From Gammaproteobacteria bacterium (lineage in GTDB: Bacteria; Pseudomonadota; Gammaproteobacteria; Steroidobacterales; Steroidobacteraceae), in NCBI GenBank assembly GCA_028293745.1, contig JAQGOF010000169.1, forward strand, positions 1 through 60,099: a stretch of 60,099 nucleotides of DNA, written 5' to 3'. The notes beneath the pieces are model-generated. The model was not told the origin of the DNA. It did not search any database and worked only from the letters and a program-made list of their open reading frames with translations. Positions 9,726-18,993 of this stretch are shown here, piece after piece; position 1 is the first letter of the stretch, and each line of letters starts with the position of its first letter. A program made the position numbers and the translations under genes.

Positions 9726-10850
9726 TTAAGGGTACTCCGGGGTGGCAACGCCTGGGTCCCGCGACACGCGAATTCGTGTCGTAGTCACTTCGAGCCGCAC
9801 ACCTTTGAGGCTGCGCAAGAACGCGATGAATGCCTCAGAGTCGTCAGTGGCGAAGGCCCCGCTGATTTCCAGATTCCTTAACGCCGGTGTGGCGATCTCG
9901 ATCTGCTTCGGAGCGTAGCGATTGAATTCGACGGCGACACGCTCCAGCGGCTCTTGGTCAAACACAATCTGCCGACGCAACCAGGCCGTGGTGCGTTGCG
10001 CGTCCACGCTTGCGGGCACGGCCGGCCACTCGCCCTTGGCCACTCTTAGCTGCTCGTTGGAGCTCAGCTGGACGAGTCGTGTTGAGTGGTTCTGGCGCGA
10101 GCCCACGCCAGGATTCTCCACCATCGGTGATGGCGCGACCGTGACTCGTCCCTCGACTACCGTGATCACTGTGCAGTCATGCTGCACGCGCACATCGAAC
10201 TGGGTTCCGATCGCAATGACCTCAGCCGATCCAGCCAACACTCGAAACGCGCGCTCGGAGTCATGAGCGACCTCAAAATCCGCTTGGCCGGACGTGAGCG
10301 TGACGAGCCGTTGCGTCTTGCCGTAAAGGACGATGGCCGCACTGTCAGTATTGAGGTGCAGTACAGAGCCATCCGTCAAGCGACGACTCAGCTGTTCGCC
10401 GTGACGTGCCTCCAAGTGAAGTGTCGTTGTGCCGCTTGGGGCTGTTACGTGCGAGATGGGCCTGACATCCCAGAACCAGAGCAAACCAAGACTCAGCGTC
10501 GCGAATGCAGCCATCGTCACTGCGGCTGCTAGCCAGCGACGGGAGGGCATGCCCCTGAACGGGGCGCTAACGCGCGGCCAGAGAGGTCGGCTCGGAGTGT
10601 CGTCCTCCTCGGACCGTGCGCACGCGAGAAGGGTATCGATGGAGAACTCAGGATCCGTACCGACTTCTCGCAGATCGCGCGCAATTGCCGATACACCAAG
10701 GAACTCCTCGACATGGACCGGTGAGGCCTTGAGCCAGGTGGTAAGCGCAACCGAGTCCTGTGCATCCAGCGCCCCCTCGTCGTTCGCCACAAACCACTCG
10801 CCTGCCTGTTCGGCAATTGCGGCATGGACCTGCTTTTCGTTGGAGATCAT
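9726..10850 (-). CDS. FecR-type anti-sigma factor / sigma regulator
   Basis: The 374-residue protein has an N-terminal cytoplasmic DUF4880-type helical segment (EQAGEWFVANDEGALDAQD, then LTTWLKASPVHVEEFLG). A single membrane span lies near residues 125-145. The periplasmic FecR domain contains LTDGSVLHLNTDS and VIAIGTQFDVRV. A C-terminal STN-like segment (FDQEPLERVAVEFNRY, then LRNLEISGAF) follows. It would hold the cognate ECF sigma factor until the TonB receptor signals. The ATG overlaps the stop of the sigma gene in an ATGA junction, which implies translational coupling; a longer reading frame reaching 11006 would lie inside the sigma gene and is unlikely. Confidence 0.92.
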   Translation of the reverse strand: MISNEKQVHAAIAEQAGEWFVANDEGALDAQDSVALTTWLKASPVHVEEFLGVSAIARDLREVGTDPEFSIDTLLACARSEEDDTPSRPLWPRVSAPFRGMPSRRWLAAAVTMAAFATLSLGLLWFWDVRPISHVTAPSGTTTLHLEARHGEQLSRRLTDGSVLHLNTDSAAIVLYGKTQRLVTLTSGQADFEVAHDSERAFRVLAGSAEVIAIGTQFDVRVQHDCTVITVVEGRVTVAPSPMVENPGVGSRQNHSTRLVQLSSNEQLRVAKGEWPAVPASVDAQRTTAWLRRQIVFDQEPLERVAVEFNRYAPKQIEIATPALRNLEISGAFATDDSEAFIAFLRSLKGVRLEVTTTRIRVSRDPGVATPEYP

Positions 10851-11380
10851 GGGTTCATCCCGGCCAGCCGCGCCATGCGACGTTGACAATGACCCAGCGC
10901 CTGCGCCACGTACTTCTTCGCCATCTGCGGTGAGACTCCGAGATGGATCCCGATTTCCCGGTAGGAGAGTTCGTGCGTGAAACGCAGGACTACCGCAGCG
11001 CGGCATTTCGGACGGAGCTGTTTCAGCACTACCCCGAGTCGCGCGACTCGTTGTGTCGCGTCGAGGTTCGCATCGAATTCGGGCAGCGTCTCGAGCAGCT
11101 CCTGCGCCGGGGCACCGTCAATGTCGATGCAGCTCGCCTGCCGATGTTCGAGCACCGCGTGCTCCTTAACGAGGTTGTTAGCGACCGTGTAGAGGTATAG
11201 GACGGGATTGCGAAGCGTCTGCTGGTCCTTGATTCGCAGCATCCGTATGTATACCTCCTGCGCGAGGTCCGGGGCATCCGCCTTGCTCCGGATGCGCCGG
11301 CGGAAGAATGTCTGGAGGGCCGACCGGTGGTCGGCAAATAGCCTCTCTACCAGGGATGGTTTCGGGTCAGCCACGGCCAC
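10847..11380 (-). CDS. ECF RNA polymerase sigma factor, FecI-like
   Basis: The 177-residue protein has sigma region 2 (ALQTFFRRRI, then PDLAQEVYIRMLRI) and region 4 with a helix-turn-helix (LSYREIGIHLGVSPQMAKKY VAQAL). It is the first gene of the sigma-FecR-receptor unit and would direct polymerase to the receptor promoter when released by FecR. The start is GTG; no in-frame ATG lies upstream. An inverted repeat CTCTTA-N5-TAAGAG at 11400-11416 lies about 20 bases upstream and might be an operator. Confidence 0.92.
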   Translation of the reverse strand: MAVADPKPSLVERLFADHRSALQTFFRRRIRSKADAPDLAQEVYIRMLRIKDQQTLRNPVLYLYTVANNLVKEHAVLEHRQASCIDIDGAPAQELLETLPEFDANLDATQRVARLGVVLKQLRPKCRAAVVLRFTHELSYREIGIHLGVSPQMAKKYVAQALGHCQRRMARLAGMNP

Positions 11381-11579
11381 CGCGACGCATGTGAGGATCC
11401 TCTTACCTATTAAGAGTCTCCCAGCTCAAAATTAACAACCAAAACTTGCCGCGCAGCCGAGCACGCCAGCGCGGACCAATAACGGCGCCCGTCCTCCGAT
11501 TCAAAGGTGTCCAAATCTTCATCCGAGGACTCGTTGTCAAGGAACCGAATGATCAACTCGAATCCTCAAGGAGATCCAT

Positions 11580-11969
11580 GTGTACACCCAGCCAGCAGTT
11601 ATGAGTTTCCGGTTTATCCACGCCGCCGCCATTGCATGCACGCTCTTCGCCGGCAATGTTGCGGCTGCCGGTCGAGAGGTCACGGTTGCTATTCACGTGA
11701 GCATGCAGGGAGTCGATATCACTCAACCTGCCGGAGCACAGAAGTTTTATGAGCGCCTCAAGCATGCCGCTCAGGTGGCATGTACGCATGGAAATCGGGT
11801 GGACCTGCAGCCCGCGCCCGATCCAGCAGGTTGCTATGAGAAAGCGCTCGGGGATGCGATCCGGTCGGTCAACATGCCGCTGCTCACGCTGGTCTATCTT
11901 GAAACGCATACGCTTTGGCAGGCCGCGGCGCTCGGGATCAAAGTGCCTGCGCAAATGGCTGCGAAGTGA
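11580..11969 (+). CDS. UrcA family protein, exported
   Basis: This is a small 129-residue exported protein with a signal peptide (ending AAA near residue 30). The short domain has GVDITQPAGAQKFYERLKHA and AAQVACTH, plus a second cysteine in PAGCYEKAL. That is the pattern of the UrcA family, secreted proteins of unknown function common in sphingomonads and related bacteria. The start is GTG, six bases behind a strong AAGGAG; an internal ATG at 11601 is an alternative. The cysteine pair probably forms a disulfide. Confidence 0.8.
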   Translation: MYTQPAVMSFRFIHAAAIACTLFAGNVAAAGREVTVAIHVSMQGVDITQPAGAQKFYERLKHAAQVACTHGNRVDLQPAPDPAGCYEKALGDAIRSVNMPLLTLVYLETHTLWQAAALGIKVPAQMAAK

Positions 11970-12042
11970 CGCCAGACTCACGTGCTTCTGTGCTGGTGCG
12001 TTGCCGACTGGAACAAACTTAGTCTTCCGGGGAGATCCTGTC

Positions 12043-13332
12043 ATGTTCCCATTGAGGCTTCTCTGCTCATCGCTGGCTTGTGCTTTAGGTCTGGCCTGCT
12101 CTCTCAACGTGGACGCCCAGAACGCCGTCGCCGATTGGGACGCCAACACGCTCAACGCGGTTGTGACCACCGCCAAGAAGGCTCCAGCCGTCGCACCCGT
12201 GTACTTCGCCTACGTCAGCGTCGCGATGTTCGATGCCGCCAACTCTATCGACCGGCGACATCGACCCTTTGCGGTGTCGGTACCTGCGCCGAGCGGCGCG
12301 TCGGTTGATGCGGCGGTGATCGCGGCCGCGCACGACGTCTTACTCCACTACTTTCCCGCACAGCAATTGACTCTGGATGCGCAACAATCGACTTCGCTTG
12401 CGGCTGTGCAAGATGGTTCTGCCAAAACTTCCGGTATTGCAGTGGGGCAGGAAGTGGCCGCTCGCTGGCTTGCGATCAGACAGGGAGACGGCCTCGAGGC
12501 TCCCGTTGTCTATACGCCGGGACGTGGTCCAGGGATATGGGAGCCCGTACCGACATACCCCGCGCCGCCGCCAAATACACCGCCGCCGCCCGCGGCGCCA
12601 TGGTTGGCACAGTTTGAGCCCTTCGCACTTCGCAGCGCTGACCAGTTCCTCGATGAGGTGCGGCCACCACTCTCACTCGACAGCAAGGCGTGGGCTCGCG
12701 ACTTCAACCTCACCAAGAACTATGGCGCGCAGAGCAGTCCGTACCGAACTGCGCAGCAGACGCAGATCGGTCGGTTCTGGTCGGATCACACGAGCGCGCA
12801 GTACAGTCGCGCCTTCCGCGATCTCGTGCGAACGCAGCACCTCGATACGAGCGAATCGGCGCGACTTGCAATCATGTCCAACGTCGTGTTCGCCGATTCC
12901 ATTGCCGCCTGTATGAATGCGAAATATCACTTCGCATTCTGGCGCCCGTACACGGCGATTCATGAGGCCGATACCGATGGCAATGACGCAACCAGCGCCG
13001 ATTCCAGCTGGATTCCCCTCGATCCTACTCCCGGACATCCTGAGTATCCGGCGAACCATGGGTGCGGCACGCAAGCGTTGATGGATGCCTTGACCGAGTT
13101 TTTCGAGACAGACGAGGTCGCATACACCGTGACCAGCGCAGTCACCGGTACCACTCATCAATTCGCCAGCTTCGACGATGTGGTGCGGGAGGTAGACGCC
13201 GCCAGGGTCTATGGCGGCATGCATTTCCATCACTCGGTGAGGGAAGGTAATCGGCTCGGTCGCAAGGTCGCCGAGTACATACTCAGGCACAAATTCCGGG
13301 ACAGCGACGAGCACGGGCACCGGGAGGAGTAG
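12043..13332 (+). CDS. Exported vanadium-dependent haloperoxidase / PAP2-superfamily protein
   Basis: The 429-residue protein has a signal peptide (ending VDA) and the helical core of the vanadium haloperoxidase/PAP2 phosphatase superfamily. The three metal- or phosphate-site blocks are visible in order: KYHFAFWRP, HPEYPANHGC and YGGMHFHHSVREG. In the middle block the usual Ser-Gly-His reads Ala-Asn-His, a variant of exported relatives. A proline-rich insert (PAPPPNTPPPPAAP) lies near residue 175. The ATG at 12043 follows GGGGAG, so the longer open frame upstream, which overlaps urcA, is not used. Halide oxidation is not proven by sequence; an acid-phosphatase-like activity is possible. Confidence 0.8.
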   Translation: MFPLRLLCSSLACALGLACSLNVDAQNAVADWDANTLNAVVTTAKKAPAVAPVYFAYVSVAMFDAANSIDRRHRPFAVSVPAPSGASVDAAVIAAAHDVLLHYFPAQQLTLDAQQSTSLAAVQDGSAKTSGIAVGQEVAARWLAIRQGDGLEAPVVYTPGRGPGIWEPVPTYPAPPPNTPPPPAAPWLAQFEPFALRSADQFLDEVRPPLSLDSKAWARDFNLTKNYGAQSSPYRTAQQTQIGRFWSDHTSAQYSRAFRDLVRTQHLDTSESARLAIMSNVVFADSIAACMNAKYHFAFWRPYTAIHEADTDGNDATSADSSWIPLDPTPGHPEYPANHGCGTQALMDALTEFFETDEVAYTVTSAVTGTTHQFASFDDVVREVDAARVYGGMHFHHSVREGNRLGRKVAEYILRHKFRDSDEHGHREE

Positions 13333-13409
13333 CGACCGCTCAGACACACGCTGAGAGCGTTCGCGGTCTGCCACCGTGGTAGGCCACGCGGGCAAAGGAG
13401 TTTGTCACC

Positions 13410-13967
13410 ATGTTGTCCTATTTCTGGAACGTCCCGCGGATCATACCCATCGGCCTTCTGACATCCGCACTGGTGTGGAGCGCCGCCGGCGCCAATGCCA
13501 CCCAACAGGGCACCGATCAGTTCATGGTGACGGTGTACAGCAACAGCCGTGGCTCCCAGGAGCTGTTGCAAGGCCAATACGATGCGGCACTCGCACAGAT
13601 CGAAACGTCGCGAGGTCTGGATGGAGCCAATCGCTTCGAAGCGGCCACCAACCTGTGCGTCGCCCAGATGATGGCGGGTCGATTCGACTCCGCCCGGAGC
13701 GCTTGCGACGTAGCCGTGAAGATCGCTCGCTCTGCCGCGATCGCCACCCCAAACTGGGGACCGACCGGTGGCGCACATCAGGGGGATGTGGCGGTCGCTT
13801 ATGCCAACCGCGCGGTCTTGCATTGGCTGACCGACGATACGCGCAGCGCCGCGACTGATCTGGCGCAAGCGAAGCGGTTCGCGCCGAAAGCGAATTTCGT
13901 GGCACGCAACCTCACCGCGTTGAATGCGAAAGGCCGCACCGTCGCCCAAGTCCAACCCACTCCCTGA
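13410..13967 (+). CDS. Exported helical-repeat (TPR-like) protein
   Basis: The 185-residue protein has a signal peptide ending ANA. It has helical hairpins typical of TPR folds: ELLQGQYDAALAQIETSRGL, CVAQMMAGRFDSARSACDVA and VAYANRAVLHWLTDDTRSAA. Two cysteines (CVAQ and ACDVA) could pair in the periplasm. It follows the haloperoxidase-like gene in the same direction with a 77-base gap. No specific function is recognised. Confidence 0.65.
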   Translation: MLSYFWNVPRIIPIGLLTSALVWSAAGANATQQGTDQFMVTVYSNSRGSQELLQGQYDAALAQIETSRGLDGANRFEAATNLCVAQMMAGRFDSARSACDVAVKIARSAAIATPNWGPTGGAHQGDVAVAYANRAVLHWLTDDTRSAATDLAQAKRFAPKANFVARNLTALNAKGRTVAQVQPTP

Positions 13968-13972
13968 ACGCC

Positions 13973-14262
13973 CTAGCAGTAGTAGTCCGGAGATAGTCGC
14001 ATCGCCTGGATCGCTACCGGGTCGTGAAACAACAGCCGGGTCCCGTGGTTCTGGGTCTCGAGTGCCTTCAGGCGCTGAATGGCTCGCAGAGCCGCTGCAT
14101 CGTCGCAGGTTTCGCCGGGAAGGATTTCATCGTCGAAGTTTTCCTGTAAATCGCCGGCGTCGAACGGTAGGACCAGGGTACCGCTTTGCGGCAACTCCAC
14201 CAGTGCGGACTGGTGGCCCTGTGTGTGTCCGCGGGTGTCGATCAGGCGCAGCCCCGGCTACG
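13973..14262 (-). pseudogene. C-terminal remnant of an N-acyl homoserine lactonase-type metallo-hydrolase
   Basis: On the minus strand the frame reads RLIDTRGHTQGHQSALVELP, then SGTLVLPFDAGDLQENF and ILPGETCDDAAALRAIQRLK, ending PDYYC-stop. This is the last quarter of a metallo-beta-lactamase-fold lactonase. Upstream of about 14262 the similarity stops abruptly and an unrelated TonB-receptor fragment on the other strand begins. The metal-binding HxHxDH part is missing, so it cannot be active. The boundary is approximate. Confidence 0.7.
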
Positions 14263-14740
14263 GCCGGAGTACGGGTGTCGCACGACAAGTTCGATTTCAA
14301 CCAGACTTCCGCGTTCTCCGGGTTTGCGCAACCGCCTATTACCGGGAATCAGAGCGATACGCCAGTCACCCCGAAGTTCGGTCTTTCATACCAGCTCGAT
14401 GCCAACAACTTCCTGTACTTTACCGCGGCCAAGGGTTACCGGCAGGGCGGGGTCAATGAGTCGGTTCCCGCCAACCTGTGCGCGGCGGATCTGACAACCC
14501 TTGGATTGACGTCGACGCCCATCGGGTACACGCCCGACTCGCTGTGGAGCTTCGAGGTGGGGGCGAAGGACAGCTTGTTCGGCGGCCGCCTGGGGTTGGA
14601 TTCGAGTGTCTATACGCTCAATCAGAACGGAACTCCGGCCGTCGACAGCCGGGTCTTCAGCTACGATCCGACGCTGCCGCAGCCGGGCGCTCAGAAGTCG
14701 CTGTCCATGCGTGCCGGTATGTACACTGACCGTTTGCCTG
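14263..14740 (+). pseudogene. TonB-dependent receptor fragment (barrel piece, no start, internal loss)
   Basis: The plus frame contains VSHDKFDFNQTSAFSGFAQP, then TPKFGLSYQLDANNFLYFTA, AKGYRQGGVNES and LWSFEVGAKDSLFGGRLGLD: consecutive strands from the middle of a TonB-receptor barrel. After YTLNQNG it jumps to FSYDPTLPQPGAQKSLSMRA, which looks like a segment near the C-terminus. This suggests an internal deletion of roughly a hundred or more codons. Signal peptide, plug and final strands are absent. Confidence 0.7.
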
Positions 14741-14750
14741 CTATGAGCTT

Positions 14751-15098
14751 TCAAAACCACTTCAGTACACGCCCGAGTGTGGCGAAGGTCGTCAGGATCA
14801 CCGCTCCGATGCCGGTAACCAACATCCAGAGCTTGGCCTGCTCGATGGACGTTCGGATCGATCCAAACTCCTTGTTCATTTCGGCCCGCAGTTCTCCAAA
14901 CTCGTGGGCCATCTCGGTCCGTACGTTGCCGAACTCTTTGGCAACGTCGGTCTTGAAGCACTGAAGCTCTGTGCGAAGGGATTTGATATCGCCCTTCATA
15001 TCAGCAATATCAGAGCGAACATACCTCATGTCCGATTCCAGGACTGCGATCCGATCTTCCACCGTTATCCCCCTCTCTATTGCAACCGCCGCGCTCAT
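14751..15098 (-). CDS. Coiled-coil protein with C-terminal membrane anchor
   Basis: The 115-residue protein is mostly heptad-like helix: RIAVLESDMRYVRSDIADMK, then SLRTELQCFKTDVAKEFGNV and repeated EFG..R.EM units. It ends with one hydrophobic span (LWMLVTGIGAVILTTFATLG) and a short basic tail. It resembles small DUF1640/hemolysin-XhlA-like coiled-coil membrane proteins. It sits between degraded genes but its frame is intact. No role can be assigned. Confidence 0.6.
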   Translation of the reverse strand: MSAAVAIERGITVEDRIAVLESDMRYVRSDIADMKGDIKSLRTELQCFKTDVAKEFGNVRTEMAHEFGELRAEMNKEFGSIRTSIEQAKLWMLVTGIGAVILTTFATLGRVLKWF

Positions 15099-15365
15099 GG
15101 GACTCGCTCCCGTTCACCTGGTCTCAACTCATCGACGCGCGCAGCTTAGAGGTTTTTTGAGCGTGGGGGGGAGGGGAAATCTGCCAAATTTAACTGTTTT
15201 TTCAGGAGCTTAGAGGTCTCCGACGCGCCTACCGGACGTATGAAGAAGCGTCCGTTTTCGATGCCTATCGCGAGGTACATTCTTTGTAATGATCTGACGG
15301 GAGTTCCCATCCAAGGAGCTATGCGGATAGGATCTCTATGAGATACCCGTCAGAAGTGACCTTGA

Positions 15366-16241
15366 ATGATCTCCAGTCTCGATGCACATCTGTATCTGCG
15401 TGCCACGATGCGGGCATGCAGTCACAAGGCGGGGTGGCGGTCGCTCTTGCTGCGAGCCTATGAAGATCCTCCAGATGTGGAGCCATTCACGACGCCGGCA
15501 ACCGCGGATCACCTGATCGTTCTCGTGACCGAAGGCGCTTGCAACGTCGAAGGTTTATACCGCGGCAGATGGCAAAAGGCTGCGTATGGCGCGGGAACCA
15601 TCGGCATGACCGCCCCGGGCGAACAAGTGACGTTGCAATGGCACGGTACGACTCGTCATTCAACGCTCCAGGTACATATCCCGGCCGAGACGATTCGCTC
15701 GTGCGCGGAGGAGCTTGTCGGCGTGAGTTCGTACGCGCCGCAGATGCCGAACGCTCTCGCGTATGACGATCCGCTGCTGCGGCATGTAATTCTCGGCTTG
15801 GCAGCCGGCATGGAGCAAGGTGCTCCCGATGTCTATGCAGAGTCAGCCGCACACCATTTAACAATGCACCTGCTCGTGCGCCACGCAGATTGCCGCCCGC
15901 AGAAATCGCCCTCGCGCGATGCGATCCGGATGCGTCGAGTTTACGATTACATTCGGGCCCGACTCCGTCATGACATCTCGCTGCAAGACCTTGCAAACGC
16001 GGCCTGCCTCAGTCGTTTTCACCTTATACGGATGTTCAAACACACCTACGGCGAAACGCCGTATCAGCATCTCACGCGTTTGCGTATCGAGGAGGCATGC
16101 CGGCGACTCAAAGCCAGCCAGGATCTCATCTCGAACATTGCGCTGGATTGCGGCTTTGGGAATCAGACGCATTTTGCAGCAGTTTTCCGCCGCCACATCG
16201 GTGTGAGTCCCTCGATCTACAGGCTGCGCGCGTCTCGTTGA
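15366..16241 (+). CDS. AraC family transcriptional regulator
   Basis: The 291-residue protein has an N-terminal cupin-like sensing region. Two C-terminal helix-turn-helix motifs follow: HDISLQDLANAACLSRFHLI, and ISNIALDCGFGNQTHFAAVF followed by RRHIGVSPSIYR. It is followed after 180 bases by two short-chain dehydrogenase genes in the same direction, which are its most likely targets. Ligand unknown. Confidence 0.9.
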   Translation: MISSLDAHLYLRATMRACSHKAGWRSLLLRAYEDPPDVEPFTTPATADHLIVLVTEGACNVEGLYRGRWQKAAYGAGTIGMTAPGEQVTLQWHGTTRHSTLQVHIPAETIRSCAEELVGVSSYAPQMPNALAYDDPLLRHVILGLAAGMEQGAPDVYAESAAHHLTMHLLVRHADCRPQKSPSRDAIRMRRVYDYIRARLRHDISLQDLANAACLSRFHLIRMFKHTYGETPYQHLTRLRIEEACRRLKASQDLISNIALDCGFGNQTHFAAVFRRHIGVSPSIYRLRASR

Positions 16242-16421
16242 TCCCCCGCGTGCAGGCCTCGGGCGGCACCGCAATTTCGCGATAGAACCCGGCAATAACG
16301 CGACAGCGAGATCTGCCGTGCCCTGTTAGCATCTAATCCACACCGCGGCGCTGCCTATGCTCCAAATGGCACATTGACCTCACCACGCCTGCCCAGCGGT
16401 CATCGGGCACGAGGGATCATC

Positions 16422-17162
16422 ATGAGTGCTGATATCACGAAAGTGGCGATTGTTACCGGTGCGTCGCGGGGTATCGGTTCTGCCATCGCTAAACGCCTGG
16501 CTAGCGACGGGTTCGCCGTCATAGTCAATTACGCCGGTCGCTCTGCCGAAGCTGAGATGCTGGTCAAGCAGATCGAAGAAGCGGGTGGTAAGGCCATACC
16601 AGTGCAGGCGGATGTCAGCGACGCGCGGGCGGTTGAACGAATGTTTGATGCCGCTGAGTCCGCGTATGGACGAATTGACCTGTTGGTCAACAACGCGGGA
16701 ATCATGAAGCTCGCAGCACTGGCCGAGAGCGACGACACGTTGTTCGACAGCCAGATCGCGATCAATTTGAAAGGCAGCTTCAATACACTGCGCGAAGCGG
16801 CGAAGCGACTACGCAATGGCGGGCGCATCATCAATCTCTCATCCAGTGTAGTGGGGCTTTATCAGCCGAGTTACGCGGTCTATGCCGCCACTAAGGCGGG
16901 CGTCGAAGCCATGACACACGTTCTCGCGAAGGAGCTGCGCGGCCGCAATATCACGGTCAACGCCGTGGCGCCGGGCCCGACGGCGACGGCACTGTTTCTG
17001 GACGGCAAGCCGCAACAAGTGATTGAGCATCTGACCAAGCTGGCTCCTCTGGAAAGGTTAGGCCAACCAGAGGACATCGCCAACACAGTCGCTTTTCTTG
17101 CCGGGCCCGATGGCGCGTGGATCAACGGCCAGGTGCTGCGCGCCAACGGCGGCATCATCTAA
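16422..17162 (+). CDS. Short-chain dehydrogenase/reductase (3-oxoacyl-reductase type)
   Basis: The 246-residue classical SDR shows the NAD(P) motif TGASRGIGSAIAKRL at the N-terminus, then NNAGIM, the catalytic Ser in LSSSVVG and the YAVYAATK active-site Tyr/Lys. The C-terminal FLAGPDGAWINGQVLRANGG segment completes the fold. Arg-rich positions after beta-2 (NYAGRSAEAE) fit NADPH. The ATG follows GAGGGA. The substrate is unknown; it pairs with the next SDR gene 55 bases downstream and with the AraC gene upstream. Confidence 0.9.
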   Translation: MSADITKVAIVTGASRGIGSAIAKRLASDGFAVIVNYAGRSAEAEMLVKQIEEAGGKAIPVQADVSDARAVERMFDAAESAYGRIDLLVNNAGIMKLAALAESDDTLFDSQIAINLKGSFNTLREAAKRLRNGGRIINLSSSVVGLYQPSYAVYAATKAGVEAMTHVLAKELRGRNITVNAVAPGPTATALFLDGKPQQVIEHLTKLAPLERLGQPEDIANTVAFLAGPDGAWINGQVLRANGGII

Positions 17163-17217
17163 TCAACGCAACCGAATCATTCGTCTTGAGAGACGGCTGA
17201 ACGAACAGAGAGTCGCC

Positions 17218-18120
17218 ATGAAAGAAAAGATTATCCTCATCACCGGCGCTTCAAGCGGCTTCGGTCGATTGACCGCCGAAGCGCTTGCCAAAGGGGGTCA
17301 CATTGTCTATGCGTCCATGCGCGACATCGCCGGGCGCAACGCAGGCAACGCCGCTCAAATGGCGGAGATGTCGAACCACGACGGCATCGATCTGCGTGCG
17401 CTCGAGCTCGACGTGCAGTCGGAACCATCGATCGACGCGGCGGTTGCCAAGATCATTCGCGACGCTGGCAAGATCGACGTGTTGGTCCACAATGCTGGCC
17501 ACATGATGTTCGGTCCGGCGGAAGCATTCACGCCGGAGCAGTTTGCCCAGCAGTACGACGTCAATGTGCTCGGCACGCAGCGCGTTAACCGTGGGGTCCT
17601 GCCTCATATGCGCCGGCAAAAACAGGGCCTGCTCATCTGGATATCGAGCAGCAGCTCGGCAGGGGGTACGCCGCCGTATCTGGCCCCCTACTTTGCGGCC
17701 AAGGCTGGGATGGACGCGCTCGCGGTCCAATACGCCCGAGAGCTTTCACGCTGGGGAATCGAAACAACCATTGTCGTGCCGGGCGCATTCACGAAAGGTA
17801 CCAACCACTTCGCCCATTCCGGACGGCCTGCCGATGCGGCGCGATTGGCCGAGTACGACGCGGGTCCCTACAAAGGCTTCGGCGAGGAAGTGCAGAAGGC
17901 CTTCGCGGCGATCGTGCCGGAAGACGCTGACGCAAACGGCGTGGCCGAGGCTATTGTGGACATCGTCGACACGCCCTTCGGTAAACGTCCCTTCCGCGTG
18001 CACTATGACCCCACGGAGGACGGCGCGAATGTGGGCTTTGCGGTGCTCGACCGCCTGCGGAACGAAATGCTGCACCGGGTCGGCTTATCGGACCTCTTGA
18101 AGCCGAAGCCGCTCGTCTGA
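17218..18120 (+). CDS. SDR family oxidoreductase
   Basis: The 300-residue SDR has TGASSGFGRLTAEALAKGGH (cofactor), VLVHNAGHM, WISSSSSAGG (catalytic Ser) and YLAPYFAAKAGMDALA (Tyr/Lys). A longer substrate region around residues 190-260 resembles retinol- or steroid-type SDRs. It starts at the ATG at 17218. It probably forms an operon with the preceding SDR. The actual alcohol or ketone substrate is not evident. Confidence 0.88.
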   Translation: MKEKIILITGASSGFGRLTAEALAKGGHIVYASMRDIAGRNAGNAAQMAEMSNHDGIDLRALELDVQSEPSIDAAVAKIIRDAGKIDVLVHNAGHMMFGPAEAFTPEQFAQQYDVNVLGTQRVNRGVLPHMRRQKQGLLIWISSSSSAGGTPPYLAPYFAAKAGMDALAVQYARELSRWGIETTIVVPGAFTKGTNHFAHSGRPADAARLAEYDAGPYKGFGEEVQKAFAAIVPEDADANGVAEAIVDIVDTPFGKRPFRVHYDPTEDGANVGFAVLDRLRNEMLHRVGLSDLLKPKPLV

Positions 18121-18311
18121 GTATTGGCCAAACGCGGGTCGGAGCAGCCTACACTGAGGTTAGGTGATCGTTGGCTTGATGCACAGGTGAACTCGGACAT
18201 AGCCCTGATAGAGCGAGCGCATTGAGTATCGTTTCAGCGTCGACTCAGCCTCCTGGGTCCCGGGGGTGCGCTACCATCCCCTCCGGCTCGTATCTCGCCC
18301 CGGATCCCAAG

Positions 18312-18710
18312 ATGGAACTGAAACTGCTCGAAGACTTCATCGCTCTCGCACACTGCCAGAGCTTTTCGCGGGCCGCCGAAGTCCGCAACATTACGCAATC
18401 CGGGCTCAGCCGGCGCATACGGGCACTCGAGCGCTGGATGGGCGCAGAGCTCGTTGACCGCGGCGGGTATCCTCCCGCGCTGACCCCTGCCGGCCGGCTG
18501 TTCCACGGAGTGGCTGAAGAGGTACTGCAGAAGCTGCTCGATACCCGTGCGGTCATCCGCACCGAGCAACGCCTGCCGGACAAAGGGATCAAAATTGCAG
18601 CCGGGCACACGATCGCTCTGAGCTTTCTGCCTGGCTGGCTCAACACGGTCAGCGCTCACTTTGGAGAGTTACGTGCGCGCATCACTCCAACCAACGTCCA
18701 TGACTCGGTG
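18312..18710 (+). pseudogene. LysR-type regulator truncated in the effector domain
   Basis: A normal LysR N-terminus is present: LLEDFIALAHCQSFSRAAEV, then ITQSGLSRRIRALERWMGAE. The linker and first strand of the effector domain (IKIAAGHTIALSFLPGWLN, then ARITPTNVHDSV) follow. After about 133 residues the similarity stops at 18710, and the DNA continues in another frame as part of a TonB receptor. The broken frame runs to a stop at 18812. The product, if made, would have the DNA-binding half only. Confidence 0.75.
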
Positions 18711-18993
18711 CGATGCGGCACGCCTGCTGGCGGCTACCCAGGCGGCGCTGGCGGCGGGAATCCCCATCGGCCAGATCAATCTCGGCAGCGGTACTGCAGC
18801 CTATGCGGGTAATCCCCTGGTTACGCGCTCGACGACCATCACTGATGCGGATCGCGCGGCGTTCGCTGCCTACAATGCCTCACATCCCCAGTCGCAATGG
18901 GTTGCTCCGGTTGGCACGCAATTGGCAACCGCCACCCCATACACCAACCTGGCCAGCGCGACCATCGACGGTGTCGATCTCAACCTGACCTAA
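18711..18993 (+). pseudogene. TonB-dependent receptor barrel fragment
   Basis: The frame with DAARLLAATQAALAAGIPIG, then VTRSTTITDADRAAFAAYNA and ATPYTNLASATIDGVDLNLT reads like a mid-barrel piece of a large TonB receptor. The last phrase corresponds to the strand where such barrels say 'N...G.DLDL'. It starts at the LysR break and ends at a TAA that coincides with the start of an adenosine-deaminase fragment on the other strand. It is unrelated to the fragment at 14263-14740. Confidence 0.6.

Noticed and set aside
11578..11604. Eight-codon leader frame starting at the ATG behind AAGGAG and ending on the internal urcA ATG
   Set aside because: The GTG two bases later uses the same ribosome site in the urcA frame, which explains the arrangement without a leader peptide.
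12673..13955. Long minus-strand frames opposite the haloperoxidase-like and TPR-like genes
   Set aside because: Shadow coding; no recognisable protein features.
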